Shown here: positions 6,481-14,428 of the stretch, piece by piece
Layout of the letters: every line of letters begins with the position of its first letter
How positions within the stretch are numbered: position 1 is the stretch's first letter
Assembly (NCBI GenBank): GCA_016195265.1
Contig: JACPZW010000033.1
Location: forward strand, 1-41,533
DNA: 41,533 nt
Reading direction: 5' to 3'
Origin: Acidobacteriota bacterium
GTDB lineage: Bacteria; Acidobacteriota; Vicinamibacteria; Vicinamibacterales; CAVVIG01
Translations under genes and position numbers: made by a program
The notes under the pieces: model-generated
The model's input: only the letters and a program-made list of their open reading frames with translations
What the model was told of the DNA's origin: nothing
The model's database searches: none

Positions 6481-8441
6481 GCCGCGCCGACAGCTACAGA
6501 CCAGACATCGACGGCCTCCGCGCGGTGGCCGTCGTCCTGGTCATTCTCTTTCACGCAACGCCCGGCCTCCTGCCAGGCGGGTTCATCGGCGTCGATGTCT
6601 TTTTCGTCATCTCCGGCTATCTCATCACGTCGATCATCCTCAGGGAGATCAGCGACGGCGCGTTCACGCTGCGAAGCTTCTACGCGCGCCGGTGCCGCCG
6701 CATCCTCCCGGCGCTCGTGGTAGTCCTTACGGCGACGTGGGCGATCGGCCGCGCGACGCTGACCGCCACGGACTTCCAGTTCGTCGGCAAGCACATTCTC
6801 GGCGGCGCGACGTTCACGTCCAACATTCTTCTGTGGCGCGAGACCGGGTACTTCGACATCGCGGCGGGACGGAAGCCGCTGCTGCATCTGTGGTCGCTCG
6901 GCGTCGAAGAGCAGTTCTATCTTGTCTGGCCGCCGCTGGCGATGCTCGCCGTCATCAGGCGCTGGCGGCCGCTGTGGCTGTCGGCCATTCTTCTCACCGG
7001 TTCGCTGATTCTCGCCATTGCGCTCTCGCCCGCGCAGGGCGACGCGACGTTTTATCTGCTGCCCACGCGGATGTGGGAATTGCTCGTCGGCGCCGTCCTC
7101 GTGCAGATGGAGTGGAGATCCGACGCGCCCGCCGATCCAACAGCGTCCTCAGGCGTGTGGCGAGAGGCGCGTGCCGTCATTGGCCTGCTGCTGATCTTCG
7201 CCGTCTGCCTGTTCGACCCGGGCACCGGACGCGCCCGCCTTGCCTGGCTCGTCGCACCGGTCGCCGGCGCGGCGCTGCTGATTTCCGCGCGTGGCGCCTG
7301 GATCAATCGTCAACTGCTCGCGCGTCGGGCCATCGTCTGGATCGGATTGATCAGCTATCCGCTGTATCTCTGGCACTGGCCGCTGCTGTCGATGGTGACG
7401 CTGCTGGCCGGTCAGACGACGATGCAGCAGCTCGCGGTGCTGAAGGCCGGCGCGGTCACGCTGGCGTTCGTCCTGTCGGCGCTCACGTGGCGGTGGGTGG
7501 AACTGCCGGTGAGACGGCTGGCGACCGAGACCGCGGCGCGCCCGCGACGCAACGTGCAGGTCCTCGCGGTCTCGGCGGGTGTCTTGATCGCGATGAGCGG
7601 CGCCGGTGCGTGGACGTGGGATCGCAGCCGTCCGTCCGAGGACACGATCGCCGCCGACGAGCCGCTGCGTGACGCCACGGTGCTGTTCCCGGACGCCGAC
7701 TATCGGCGCATGTCCACGCGGGAATCGGTCGTCGTGCTCGTGGGCGACAGCCATTCGAACCATCTGTTGCCTGGACTCGTGCCCGAAGCGCGGCGGCACG
7801 GGTTCGGCGTGTCGTACGTCGGGCTTCCCGGCTGCACCGGCGTGACGCTGGCCACGAGGATTTGGGGACCGCCGGATATGTTCGAGCGATGCCAGACGTT
7901 GGCGGACGCGACGCTCTCACGCTTCGTTCCCGATCCGGCCGCCAAGGTTTTCGTTTTCGCCGTCAGAGGCGGCCTCTATTCGGTCGGGACCGACAGTAGC
8001 GACGCCACTTCCGGCCACCCGTGGGTCGAGCTTCCGTCTGAAACGCGGCAGCGCGTGTTGTACGAGGGGTACTCGGCCGCGATGACGCGCATCGAGCGCG
8101 CGGGAAAGCGCGTCGCGCTGGTCCAGGATGTCCCCGAACTCGGCTTCGACCCGCATTACTGCGAGGCTCGACTCGCGACGGCGAAATTCCTCGGGAACGA
8201 GTGTTCGATCGCGCGGGAGACCGTTGACGATCGCCAGCGGGCCTATCGCCGCGTTGTCGCGCGGCTGCGGCAGGCGCATCCGCAGCTGGCCGTCTTCGAT
8301 CCGCTGCCGCTCCTGTGCGACCGCCGCTGGTGCTACGCCAAGCGGAACGGCCAGATCATGTATCGCGATCCCACGCATCTGTCGGCGGCGGGCAGCGCGA
8401 TGGTCGCTGAGTCGCTCGGCAAGATCCTGTTTCGCCCGTAA
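6477..8441 (+). CDS. Membrane acyltransferase (acyltransferase-3) fused to SGNH domain, OafA/YrhL type
   Basis: This is a 654-residue protein. Residues 1-360 are a multi-pass acyltransferase-3 domain starting SYRPDIDGLRAVAVVLVILFH (Arg-x10-His motif), then FIGVDVFFVISGYLIT and LWSLGVEEQFYLVWP. After a linker, residues from about 415 form an SGNH hydrolase-like domain: VVLVGDSHSNH (block I Ser) and DPTHLSAAGSAM (block V Asp-His). Such proteins O-acetylate cell-surface polysaccharides, lipopolysaccharide O-antigen or peptidoglycan, with the SGNH part outside the membrane. The acceptor is unknown. It starts at GTG 6477, overlapping the stop of paralogue 2. Confidence 0.9.
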   Translation: MSRADSYRPDIDGLRAVAVVLVILFHATPGLLPGGFIGVDVFFVISGYLITSIILREISDGAFTLRSFYARRCRRILPALVVVLTATWAIGRATLTATDFQFVGKHILGGATFTSNILLWRETGYFDIAAGRKPLLHLWSLGVEEQFYLVWPPLAMLAVIRRWRPLWLSAILLTGSLILAIALSPAQGDATFYLLPTRMWELLVGAVLVQMEWRSDAPADPTASSGVWREARAVIGLLLIFAVCLFDPGTGRARLAWLVAPVAGAALLISARGAWINRQLLARRAIVWIGLISYPLYLWHWPLLSMVTLLAGQTTMQQLAVLKAGAVTLAFVLSALTWRWVELPVRRLATETAARPRRNVQVLAVSAGVLIAMSGAGAWTWDRSRPSEDTIAADEPLRDATVLFPDADYRRMSTRESVVVLVGDSHSNHLLPGLVPEARRHGFGVSYVGLPGCTGVTLATRIWGPPDMFERCQTLADATLSRFVPDPAAKVFVFAVRGGLYSVGTDSSDATSGHPWVELPSETRQRVLYEGYSAAMTRIERAGKRVALVQDVPELGFDPHYCEARLATAKFLGNECSIARETVDDRQRAYRRVVARLRQAHPQLAVFDPLPLLCDRRWCYAKRNGQIMYRDPTHLSAAGSAMVAESLGKILFRP

Positions 8442-8458
8442 GCGTTCCTGCGCACAGG

Positions 8459-8492
8459 TCGCGCCTCAGCGCCCGTATCCGGAGAGGCGCGA
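8459..8492. terminator. Inverted repeat between convergent genes
   Basis: TCGCGCCTC (8459-8467) and GAGGCGCGA (8484-8492) form a perfect 9-bp stem with a 16-nt loop, midway between the convergent acyltransferase and paralogue 3 genes. It could serve both directions, though neither side has a long T-run. Confidence 0.4.
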
Positions 8493-8500
8493 TTAGCACC

Positions 8501-9505
8501 TTACTTCTCTTTCTTGACCGCATCCTGCTTCGCCTTTTCCTGGGCGCGGTGACCGCTGAGCACGTTCGCCATGCCGTAATTGCCTTCGTGGCAGGCGTAC
8601 TCGTAGATCGGACCTTTGACGTTCGTCATCGGTAACACCGCTGTCCAGGGCCTCGTATACATCGTCGGATTGTCGACCGTGAACCGGTAGTCGATCTGAC
8701 TGTCGCTAACGCGCGTGAAGTGTTCGATGACGCGCAAGGTCTCGTTGGCCGCCGGAAATCTGAACGTCGCCTTGTCGTTGTAATTCGTTGTTTCCACGAC
8801 CAGGGTGTCGCCCTCCCAATGGCCGCGTGCGTTCCCGAGCCAGCCCCGAATGCCAAGACTGACGTGCGGCCGACCATCGAGCGGAATGATGCGCGTTTCG
8901 GCCATCATTTCGTACCGAATGGCGACGTGCTCAGGGGTCTGCACGATCTGATAGTTGTTGTTGTATCCGGTTGGAAGCGGCGGCACACCGTGATAGACGA
9001 GGCACCGCTCTTGGAGCGGACGATCCTCCCACGAGTCGGCGGGGCCGTGTTGACGCCGCGCGGCCTCACGAGCCGCGACACGCTTCTGTCCCTCGGCCGT
9101 CAACGGCGGGAGCTTGCCATTCGGCGGATCGATAATGAGCGACGTGCGCTTCAGCGGCACGCCACGATCCCACCATTCGTTGTTGTATGCCAACTCGACG
9201 TCGGCTAGCGGATCGTCAGGCCGCTTCTCCGCGCGAGTAGCAGCTTCCTTTGCCCGAGCGGCCCATTCCTCGTCGGTCAGGAACTCTCGATCCTCCAGGT
9301 CCTTTGGCCGTTCGAGCGGCGTCGTCGTTCCGTTGTCCCAAATGCCCTGCAGGTCCGGATGACCCCACGGCGTGCGCGAGACCTTCCAGTTCTTCGCAGC
9401 GGGCGCCTTCGTGGTGGCCGCCTGGCCATGACCCGCGATGGGCACCCGCCATGCGATCAGGATGAGGGCCAGACATCCGATCACCGTCAACCGATGACAC
9501 CTCAT
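8501..9505 (-). CDS. Secreted protein of unknown function, paralogue 3
   Basis: This 334-residue protein has a signal peptide (MRCHRLTVIGCLALILIAWRV). It has the same motif order as paralogues 1 and 2: RTPWGHPDLQGIWDNGTTTPLERP, TSLIIDPPNGKLPPL, QERCLVYHGVPPLPTGYNNNYQIVQTPEHVAI, RGHWEGDTLVVETTNYNDKATF, LRVIEHFTR and YEYACHEGNYGMANVLSG. It is more diverged than 1 and 2 are from each other. ATG 9505 is chosen because AAGGAGG lies 6 bases upstream. It follows paralogue 4 by 39 bases on the same strand, so the two are probably co-transcribed. Confidence 0.8.
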   Translation of the reverse strand: MRCHRLTVIGCLALILIAWRVPIAGHGQAATTKAPAAKNWKVSRTPWGHPDLQGIWDNGTTTPLERPKDLEDREFLTDEEWAARAKEAATRAEKRPDDPLADVELAYNNEWWDRGVPLKRTSLIIDPPNGKLPPLTAEGQKRVAAREAARRQHGPADSWEDRPLQERCLVYHGVPPLPTGYNNNYQIVQTPEHVAIRYEMMAETRIIPLDGRPHVSLGIRGWLGNARGHWEGDTLVVETTNYNDKATFRFPAANETLRVIEHFTRVSDSQIDYRFTVDNPTMYTRPWTAVLPMTNVKGPIYEYACHEGNYGMANVLSGHRAQEKAKQDAVKKEK

Positions 9506-9544
9506 CTCGGCCTCCTTGCTTTCCCCCACCCGACTCGCCTTCGG

Positions 9545-10387
9545 TCAATTACCGGTCCGCCTGCGAAGGTGCCCGTACATCAACTCTTCTACGAACTCTA
9601 CGCACCTGAATTCCACCAGCTCGGCGCGTGGTTCGATGCGCCGATACAAAGGCATTCGTATCTTCCAAGGACGGGTGAATACGTTGGCGTCCTCAATCGT
9701 CGCCTCGTAGACGAGGTGATCGGGACCCGTCGCTGTGTAGCGCTCGACTACATGTAATGCGTCACTATGGAAATCGCCCGCGCTATCGAACCACGTCTGA
9801 TCGTTGAAGCTGGTCACATCGACGACCAGCGTCTCGCCTTCCCAATGACCGCGGGACCATCCCATCCATGTGTCGAGCGGACTTTTTTCTTGGCTGTTCA
9901 TGTAAATCGTGCGACTGGCGTGGGCGAACTCGTACGCGATGAAGATATTGTTCGGCGACTGAACGATCTGAAACGGGAACGGCACGTAGGTCGCTCGTGG
10001 CACACCTGGCAAGTAGCATTTGATCAGCGGGTCACGCGTTATCCAGTTGTCGAAGTTTTCCTTCTTTTTGGCCGCGGCTTCGGGCTTGTACGGGATCTCG
10101 TTTCCCTCGACCACCCCAAGCCCGCCCGGAATCGCGCCGATGGAGCCCATTGCCACGACTGGCCCGGACCGCGCGGAATGGTCCAGCAGATCCCAATTCG
10201 CTGTATTGACGGCCTGCCAAATGCCGTTCAAGTTGGGTTTGCCGTCCGGCGTTCGGGGTGCACGATAGGCGCGGCCCTGCGCCGCCGTCGATTCTTGAGT
10301 GAGCCAGACCGTACCGCCCGCAGCAGCCACGGTTGCGATCATCGCCGCCGCAATACGGAGAATCATGCTGTTAAATCGCAGACTCAT
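9545..10387 (-). CDS. Secreted protein of unknown function, paralogue 4 (short, divergent)
   Basis: This 280-residue protein has a signal peptide/anchor (MSLRFNSMILRIAAAMIATVAAAGG). It keeps RTPDGKPNLNGIWQ, a single CYLPGVPRATYVPFPFQIVQSPNNIFIAYEFAHASRTIYM segment, SRGHWEGETLVVDVTSFNDQTW and LHVVERYTATG. It lacks the SLIIDPP block, and its C-terminus is FRCVEFVEELMYG in place of YEYACHEGNY. It is the shortest and most divergent family member. ATG 10387 is preceded by GGGGAGAAG; an upstream in-frame extension to 10501 has no signal at its start. It is probably the first gene of an operon with paralogue 3. Confidence 0.75.
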   Translation of the reverse strand: MSLRFNSMILRIAAAMIATVAAAGGTVWLTQESTAAQGRAYRAPRTPDGKPNLNGIWQAVNTANWDLLDHSARSGPVVAMGSIGAIPGGLGVVEGNEIPYKPEAAAKKKENFDNWITRDPLIKCYLPGVPRATYVPFPFQIVQSPNNIFIAYEFAHASRTIYMNSQEKSPLDTWMGWSRGHWEGETLVVDVTSFNDQTWFDSAGDFHSDALHVVERYTATGPDHLVYEATIEDANVFTRPWKIRMPLYRRIEPRAELVEFRCVEFVEELMYGHLRRRTGN

Positions 10388-10568
10388 CGCAGAGCTTCTC
10401 CCCGAATCAGCCGGACCCGAACCGATGCGGCGGTGCCGCGCTCGAGACTCGGCACAACGGTCCGGCGGTCGAAGACTATACCTCTTGGCCTGTGCGATCA
10501 ACGCTGTTGGTAGCCACTTCAGTGTTGCTTACGGGGTCGACTGACGGCATGGCGCGCAGGCTTGTCGC

Positions 10569-11246
10569 TCACGATGTGGGGCTGTGCCCCAGGAAGATGG
10601 TGTGCCGCGGGCCGCCCTTCTTCAGACGAGCGCGCACGCGTTCCACCTCGACCCTGAATCCTCCATGACGCAGGCGCTGCTCGAAACGTCGATCCTCGCG
10701 CGCCGACCACACGGCCAGCACGCCGCCGACTTTGAGCGCCCGGCGCACCGCCGCCAGCCCGCGATCGTCGTACAGCGCGGTATTGTGCGCCGACGTCAGC
10801 GCGGCGGGGCCGTTGTCCACGTCGAGCAGGACGGCGTCGAATCGGCCCGGGCTCGCGCGTAGAGTGGCGGCGACGTCTCCGGCGTCGACGACCACACGAC
10901 GGTCCCGCAGCGGATGTCCTGCCAGCGGCCCCAACGGGCCACGGTTCCATTCCACGACAGCCGGGACGAGCTCCGCGACGACGACGGTGGCGCCGGGCGG
11001 GAGGAGATCAAGCGTCGCGCGCAGCGTGAAGCCCATCCCGAGTCCGCCGATGAGCACGCAGGGCTCGTGCAGCGTGCGCGCCCGCCGGCATGCGAACGTC
11101 GCCAGCGCTTCTTCTGAGCCGTGCATCCGGCTCGACATCAGGCTCTTGCCGCTGACAAGAATGACGTACTCGGTGTCGCGCCGCGTCAGCGCCATTTCTT
11201 CACCGTCTGGCGTGCGCGTCCGGCCGAGGAGTTCGGTAAGTTTCAC
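10569..11246 (-). CDS. Spermidine synthase-like SAM-fold protein
   Basis: This 225-residue protein has the Rossmann methyltransferase/aminopropyltransferase fold: VLIGGLGMGFTLRATL (motif I), VVVAELVPAVVEWNR (acidic end of strand 2), DAGDVAATL and DAVLLDVDNGP. The N-terminal region (MALTRRDTEYVILVSGKSLMSSRMHGSEEALA) resembles the spermidine synthase lead-in. Members close to this type are usually annotated as spermidine synthase, but many lack proven polyamine activity. It is divergent from the DUF411 gene across about 100 bases. Confidence 0.75.
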   Translation of the reverse strand: MKLTELLGRTRTPDGEEMALTRRDTEYVILVSGKSLMSSRMHGSEEALATFACRRARTLHEPCVLIGGLGMGFTLRATLDLLPPGATVVVAELVPAVVEWNRGPLGPLAGHPLRDRRVVVDAGDVAATLRASPGRFDAVLLDVDNGPAALTSAHNTALYDDRGLAAVRRALKVGGVLAVWSAREDRRFEQRLRHGGFRVEVERVRARLKKGGPRHTIFLGHSPTS

Positions 11247-11323
11247 GAGAGTGAACCGAGCGTGTGTACGAGCCCCTGAGTCTACAAGATCGCGCGGCCG
11301 CGCCGTGTGTCGGCGGCGCGCAG

Positions 11324-11329
11324 TACAAT
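11324..11329 (+). promoter_or_regulatory. -10 box of the DUF411 gene
   Basis: TACAAT lies 18 bases upstream of the ATG at 11348 and fits the TAGAAT/TACGAT -10 boxes seen elsewhere in the window. No convincing -35 was found. Confidence 0.4.
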
Positions 11330-11347
11330 CAGGCTGCGAGGTGCGGC

Positions 11348-11815
11348 ATGCGGAAGACTCACGCGCTGGTTTTTGCTTCGGCCATAGTCGCCTCGGGACT
11401 CGGCCTCTCAGCAGTCCGGGCCCAGCAGAGGAGTTCGACGGCCACCGTCGTCGTCTACAAGTCCCCCACGTGAGGATGCTGCACCGCCTGGATGGAACAC
11501 CTCCGGGCGAATGGCTTCCAGGTGGAAGCCCAGAGCGTCAGCGACGCGCGGCTGCTCGCCATCGAAAAGGAATCGGGAGTCACCGATGACGTGGCGTCCT
11601 GTCACACGGCGAAAATCGGCGGCTATGTCGTGGAGGGCCACGTGCCGGCCGCCGACATCAGGCGGATGCTGAAGGAGCGGCCGGCGATCACCGGCATCGC
11701 GGTGCCGGGCATGCCGACGGGATCGCCGGGCATGGAGCAGGGCGGCCGCAAGGATCCGTACGACGTGATCGCGTTCACCAAGGACGGCCGCCGCTCAGTA
11801 TTTGTGAAGCATTAG
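11348..11815 (+). CDS. DUF411 metal/redox protein with in-frame TGA at the first Cys (candidate selenoprotein)
   Basis: One frame runs from ATG 11348 to a TAG at 11813-11815 (155 codons), interrupted only by TGA at 11471-11473 (codon 42). Upstream is a signal peptide (MRKTHALVFASAIVASGLGL...AVRAQ) and VVVYKSPT; downstream is GCCTAWMEHLRANGF, ASCHTAKIGGYVVEGHVPA and IAVPGMPTGSPGME. DUF411 proteins normally read YKSPTCGCC at this point, so the TGA exactly replaces the first Cys of the C-x-C-C motif while all else is intact. A Cys-to-TGA swap at a redox Cys is the classical sign of selenocysteine. A hairpin lies at SECIS distance (11485-11509). A nonsense mutation or sequencing error (one base from TGC) is the alternative. 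DUF411 proteins are periplasmic and usually linked to copper; that role is family knowledge. Confidence 0.7.
11485..11509 (+). promoter_or_regulatory. Possible bacterial SECIS-like hairpin
   Basis: The stem CGCCTGGA / TCCGGGCG (one G-U pair) carries a bulged T at 11493 and two further G-C pairs, with the loop AACA starting at 11496, 26 bases counted from the T of the TGA. Position and bulged U resemble bacterial SECIS elements; the closed loop lacks the expected G unless the two top G-C pairs open. Confidence 0.35.
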
Positions 11816-11999
11816 CATGGGCATCTTCTCGAAGACGAACTGATCGAGGAACGCTAGATGGAAAACGCGGACAACATGACGCGCGGCCGTCCGGTTGATG
11901 GCGCCGGACCGCTCGAAACTCTGCGCCTGCGCGTGCGGGCGGGCGGCCCGGACCGGCTGACTGGAGGGTTCACATGTCAACAGACGGTAGTCGCGTGAA

Positions 12000-13457
12000 T
12001 TACTGAGGATTCCTGGAGTCGGTGCGCGGACTCGTGGGCGCAATCAGGCACAGCGGGCAGCCAATCACCACATCGTTTTTCGTCAAATGGAGCCGTTCGC
12101 GGCGCTTCGCCATCTCGTCCTGGAACTGCTCGTCGGTCAGCGAGACGCGGTTGCCGAGATCGAGGAACATGTTGGCGATCGATCGATTACCCGACCCCGA
12201 CCAGTTCCTCGGATCCGGCACGTTCCTGTTCGCCACCGAGTTGTCCATGTAGCCGATGATGTGCAGGATCGTGCCCTTCGGCAGGAGCGGCGCCGCAGCG
12301 TCTGCATAGCTGTAGCCGCGCACCCAGTTGTGGTCGTACCCGACACAGCTCAGCGTCTGAATGTTGAAGCCCCAAATCGCCTCGAGGCACATCCGCGCGC
12401 CGGGCGCGTGCAGGTGGGGTTCGAACGACAGGATCTTCGTGTGCTGCTGCAGCACCGCGTACGCGTGAAGCAGTTGGTTGGCCTCCAGCCCCCTGACGTC
12501 AATGTCCGAGCCGTTGCCCAGAGCCACCAGCGACCGCTTGTACTCCGGCTGGTACCCCTTCGGCATGAACTTGTAGCCGAACTCGAGGTGTGACGTCGTA
12601 TCCCTGCCGTTCGAATGCGTGTGAAGCGAGTCGGACACGATGTACGAGCCGGCCTTCAGGAGTTTGGCCCCTTTGGGATCGAAGAAGTCCGGATTGCGCC
12701 CCACTTCGTGCACCGGCCAGTTCGTGGTGTTGTCGTCATCGAAGATGGGATTGGCGTCTTCCTGGAGGTTGACCTGCGTCCGATAGATCAGGTGGTGCCA
12801 GACGAACCGCCCGCCGACGGTGGCCCGGCCCCCGCCAGTCTCATCCGTATCGTTGACTTCCTTGATCTCGAGCGCCACCACGTACCGGTCTTCGGTGAGC
12901 CCGATCGGCACGGGCTCGATCTCGCCCCACCAATCGGGCGCGTTCGCCTTCACCACGATGTCCTTGGATCTGACGATGAGATCCGGCGTGCCAATGGCCC
13001 ACACGGAGTTGTCCGCCCACTGCCTGGGCGGGGGCATGTCGGCCGGATTGCCTCGCGGCGCTCCGCTGTCGGCCCACTTCGCAATCGTGGCGATCTCGTC
13101 GGCGCTCAGCGAGGGATCATCTTTGTACTGCTGGATGCCGATGTTCTTCTCCATGTACCAAGGTGGCATCACGCCGGCCCTCGGACCGAGGCCGGTGCGC
13201 TGCTTGATGGCGCGCGCCCATGGGCGCACCTCTTCGTAGGTCGTGAGCGACATCGCCGCCACGCCGCCCGCCCGGTGGCAGTTCTCGCAACTGCGCTGCA
13301 GAATCGGCGCGATGTCTTTTGTGAATGTCGGTGCGGCCGTTACGTCCGCCTGTGCGGCAGTCACGACGAAGGGCACCGCAAGGCCGGCCGCCGCAGTCAT
13401 CGCCATCGCGAGCGCGATCGTCACTGTCCAGCCGCCGACTCGATGAGCAGCATCCAT
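12000..13457 (-). CDS. Secreted c-type cytochrome with copper-monooxygenase-like C-terminal region (A)
   Basis: This 485-residue protein has a signal peptide. A heme c motif CENCH (residues 57-61) lies in a small N-terminal cytochrome domain (FTKDIAPILQRSCENCHRAGG ... MPPWYMEKNIG...LSADEIATIAKWADSGAP). A long C-terminal region carries His patterns like copper type II monooxygenases (PHM/DBH): WHHLIY, HTHSNG and EPHLHAPG. The family is suited to electron transfer coupled to copper oxidation chemistry; the substrate is unknown. ATG 13457 follows AAAGGATC. It is the last gene of a three-gene minus-strand operon, 42 bases after the preceding stop. A homologous protein heads the operon. Confidence 0.75.
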   Translation of the reverse strand: MDAAHRVGGWTVTIALAMAMTAAAGLAVPFVVTAAQADVTAAPTFTKDIAPILQRSCENCHRAGGVAAMSLTTYEEVRPWARAIKQRTGLGPRAGVMPPWYMEKNIGIQQYKDDPSLSADEIATIAKWADSGAPRGNPADMPPPRQWADNSVWAIGTPDLIVRSKDIVVKANAPDWWGEIEPVPIGLTEDRYVVALEIKEVNDTDETGGGRATVGGRFVWHHLIYRTQVNLQEDANPIFDDDNTTNWPVHEVGRNPDFFDPKGAKLLKAGSYIVSDSLHTHSNGRDTTSHLEFGYKFMPKGYQPEYKRSLVALGNGSDIDVRGLEANQLLHAYAVLQQHTKILSFEPHLHAPGARMCLEAIWGFNIQTLSCVGYDHNWVRGYSYADAAAPLLPKGTILHIIGYMDNSVANRNVPDPRNWSGSGNRSIANMFLDLGNRVSLTDEQFQDEMAKRRERLHLTKNDVVIGCPLCLIAPTSPRTDSRNPQ

Positions 13458-13499
13458 GGCAAATGATCCTTTGGCTACGCCGCGCACGACGACTCCGAT

Positions 13500-14423
13500 C
13501 TACCGGACGCTGGTCGTGGACGAAGCGGCCGCCTTGACCGCCACCTTGACGAGGGCCGTCGTCCAGCAGCAGACAGACCCGCCGCCGCCGTTGTCCGAGT
13601 AATCGTTCGCAGTCACGTGGAGCATGTAGTCGCCGGGCTCGCTGAACGTGACCGTCGTCGAGGCCTTGCCTGAATAAGGTTGGTCCGGCTTGCCGCCCTT
13701 GATGGTCTCGAACTTCGGATGCACCCCGCCGAAGGTCGCGGTGCCGGCTCCACGGTACTTGGACACGGTCACGCTCACCGGCGGCGGAGGATTCCGTAGC
13801 GGGGCATTGCTGCCGCTGCTGAACTTCGCGTCGTCATCCGCCAGCAGGGTCAGCGCCATCGGCTCGGCCACCACGGCCGTGCGAGAGATGGCGTGGGCAG
13901 GGTTGGCCACGGGACCCATGAACGACGGGCCCGGTTCACTGAACCGAAGCACTGGCGGAACGTTGTAGCCGCCGTCCGGACTCGCCTCCGATGATTTGTT
14001 CGGCGTGACGTTGTAGTCGGGGCTCATGTAGACGGGCACGGCGGTCGTCACGCCGTTCGCCGTGAGCACCCACGTCAGCTTCTGCTGCTTCGTGAACTCT
14101 TTCGGCATCGTGAACACGAACATGCCGTAGCGCCGTCCCGTGAGGAAATGCGTCGGCTGGCCCATGTCCGCACCGCCTGGCTCGAAGTGGTTGTTCGGTC
14201 CGATCGGAATGTCCACCTCGTGTTCCGTGTTGCGGCTGAAGTACCCGATCAGGAACGAGTGGGTGCCGTCCGGATTGTCGTACCAGCCTTCGAACGCCGG
14301 CGTGACGCTGCCGCCGAATTGTTTCGGCGGAACGCTCGGCAGCAGGGCCTGCGCCGAGACCACCGCACCCGCCGCCACGAGAGCGAAGGGCGCGCACAGG
14401 CGAAGGATCGTTCTGGCAGTCAT
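13500..14423 (-). CDS. Secreted beta-rich protein of unknown function in the cytochrome operon
   Basis: This 307-residue protein has a signal peptide (MTARTILRLCAPFALVAAGAVVSAQ). The mature part is rich in strands: TPAFEGWYDNPDGTHSFLIGYFSRNTEHEVDIPIGPNN, VPVYMSPDYNV, and an Ig-like end with TVTFSEPGDYMLHVTANDYSDN and GGSVCCWTTALVKV. A CC pair sits near the C-terminus. It lies 5 bases downstream of cytochrome B and 42 upstream of cytochrome A, so all three probably act together in the periplasm. I do not recognise an enzymatic motif. Confidence 0.7.
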   Translation of the reverse strand: MTARTILRLCAPFALVAAGAVVSAQALLPSVPPKQFGGSVTPAFEGWYDNPDGTHSFLIGYFSRNTEHEVDIPIGPNNHFEPGGADMGQPTHFLTGRRYGMFVFTMPKEFTKQQKLTWVLTANGVTTAVPVYMSPDYNVTPNKSSEASPDGGYNVPPVLRFSEPGPSFMGPVANPAHAISRTAVVAEPMALTLLADDDAKFSSGSNAPLRNPPPPVSVTVSKYRGAGTATFGGVHPKFETIKGGKPDQPYSGKASTTVTFSEPGDYMLHVTANDYSDNGGGGSVCCWTTALVKVAVKAAASSTTSVR

Positions 14424-14428
14424 GGGAG

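Noticed and set aside
11348..11815. TGA in the DUF411 gene explained by an alternative genetic code (TGA = Trp, Gly or Cys)
   Set aside because: Many genes in the window end at TGA, several in tight ATGA/GTGA overlaps with the next gene, so TGA is a normal stop here.
11858..12001. 47-codon ORF in the spacer after the DUF411 gene
   Set aside because: No Shine-Dalgarno and no recognisable motif; the 184-base spacer shows nothing else I can support.
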